In this document: positions 5,736 through 5,762 of the stretch, one piece after another
Layout: the number at the start of each line of letters is the position of its first letter
How positions within the stretch are numbered: position 1 is the first letter of the stretch
Assembly (NCBI GenBank): GCA_030830415.1
Contig: JAURNB010000170.1
Span: 1 to 5,762 of the forward strand
Origin: Acidimicrobiales bacterium
Lineage (GTDB): Bacteria > Actinomycetota > Acidimicrobiia > Acidimicrobiales > Ilumatobacteraceae
Direction: 5' to 3'
Length of the DNA: 5,762 bases
Notes under the pieces: model-generated
Told to the model about the DNA's origin: nothing
Databases searched by the model: none
The model's input: the letters and a program-made list of their open reading frames with translations, nothing else
Made by a program: the position numbers and the translations under genes

Positions 5736-5762
5736 ATGAAAGTACTCATGGCGATGTCGGGA
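5736..5762 (+). CDS. mnmA: Start of tRNA 2-thiouridylase MnmA (3' truncated by window edge)
   Basis: Only nine codons are present, reading MKVLMAMSG. This matches the N-terminal strand and the beginning of the PP-loop (SGGVDS) of MnmA/TrmU, the ATP-dependent enzyme that adenylates and thiolates U34 of certain tRNAs using sulfur from a cysteine desulfurase. The ATG lies ten bases after the desulfurase stop on the same strand, and the desulfurase-mnmA order is well known in Actinomycetota such as Mycobacterium tuberculosis. The remaining PP-loop residues and catalytic cysteines lie beyond the edge. Other PP-loop enzymes with a similar N-terminus (for example argininosuccinate synthase-like or ThiI-like proteins) are less likely given the neighbour. 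Confidence 0.75.

Overview
The window is ordinary, very densely packed bacterial chromosome. It looks actinobacterial: base composition is slightly GC-rich, GTG starts are used, several starts lack a Shine-Dalgarno sequence but have a TANNNT hexamer 6-7 bases upstream, and a cysteine desulfurase gene sits directly before mnmA, as in many Actinomycetota. A mid-GC, streamlined lineage such as Acidimicrobiia is possible, but that is a guess from style and not from a marker gene.

Layout. Positions 1-2382 form a plus-strand run: the 3' part of a MeaB/ArgK-type GTPase gene (cut by the window edge), an enoyl-CoA hydratase, and the two subunits of an AzlC/AzlD branched-chain amino acid exporter. Positions 2354-4539 hold three tightly joined minus-strand genes, read from right to left: a class I SAM methyltransferase, a GalT-type hexose-1-phosphate uridylyltransferase, and a small SRPBCC-fold protein. 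The last of these converges on azlD with overlapping 3' ends. Positions 4559-5762 are plus strand again: a complete NifS/IscS-type cysteine desulfurase followed 10 bases later by the first nine codons of a gene that reads like mnmA.

How they fit together. MeaB protects and loads B12-dependent methylmalonyl-CoA mutase. With the hydratase it points to acyl-CoA or propionyl-CoA metabolism, and the AzlCD exporter adds a possible but unproven link to branched-chain amino acids. The desulfurase supplies persulfide sulfur, most plausibly to MnmA for 2-thiouridine at tRNA position 34. The methyltransferase-GalT-SRPBCC cluster has no obvious common pathway, and no other Leloir gene is in view.

There are no tRNA or rRNA genes, CRISPR arrays, insertion sequences, notable repeats or convincing terminators. 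No stretch of 300 bases lacks a gene; the longest gap between genes is about 20 bases. I see no clearly new system. The most interesting signals are the putative leaderless promoters, the 29-base convergent gene overlap and the odd composition of the minus-strand operon.
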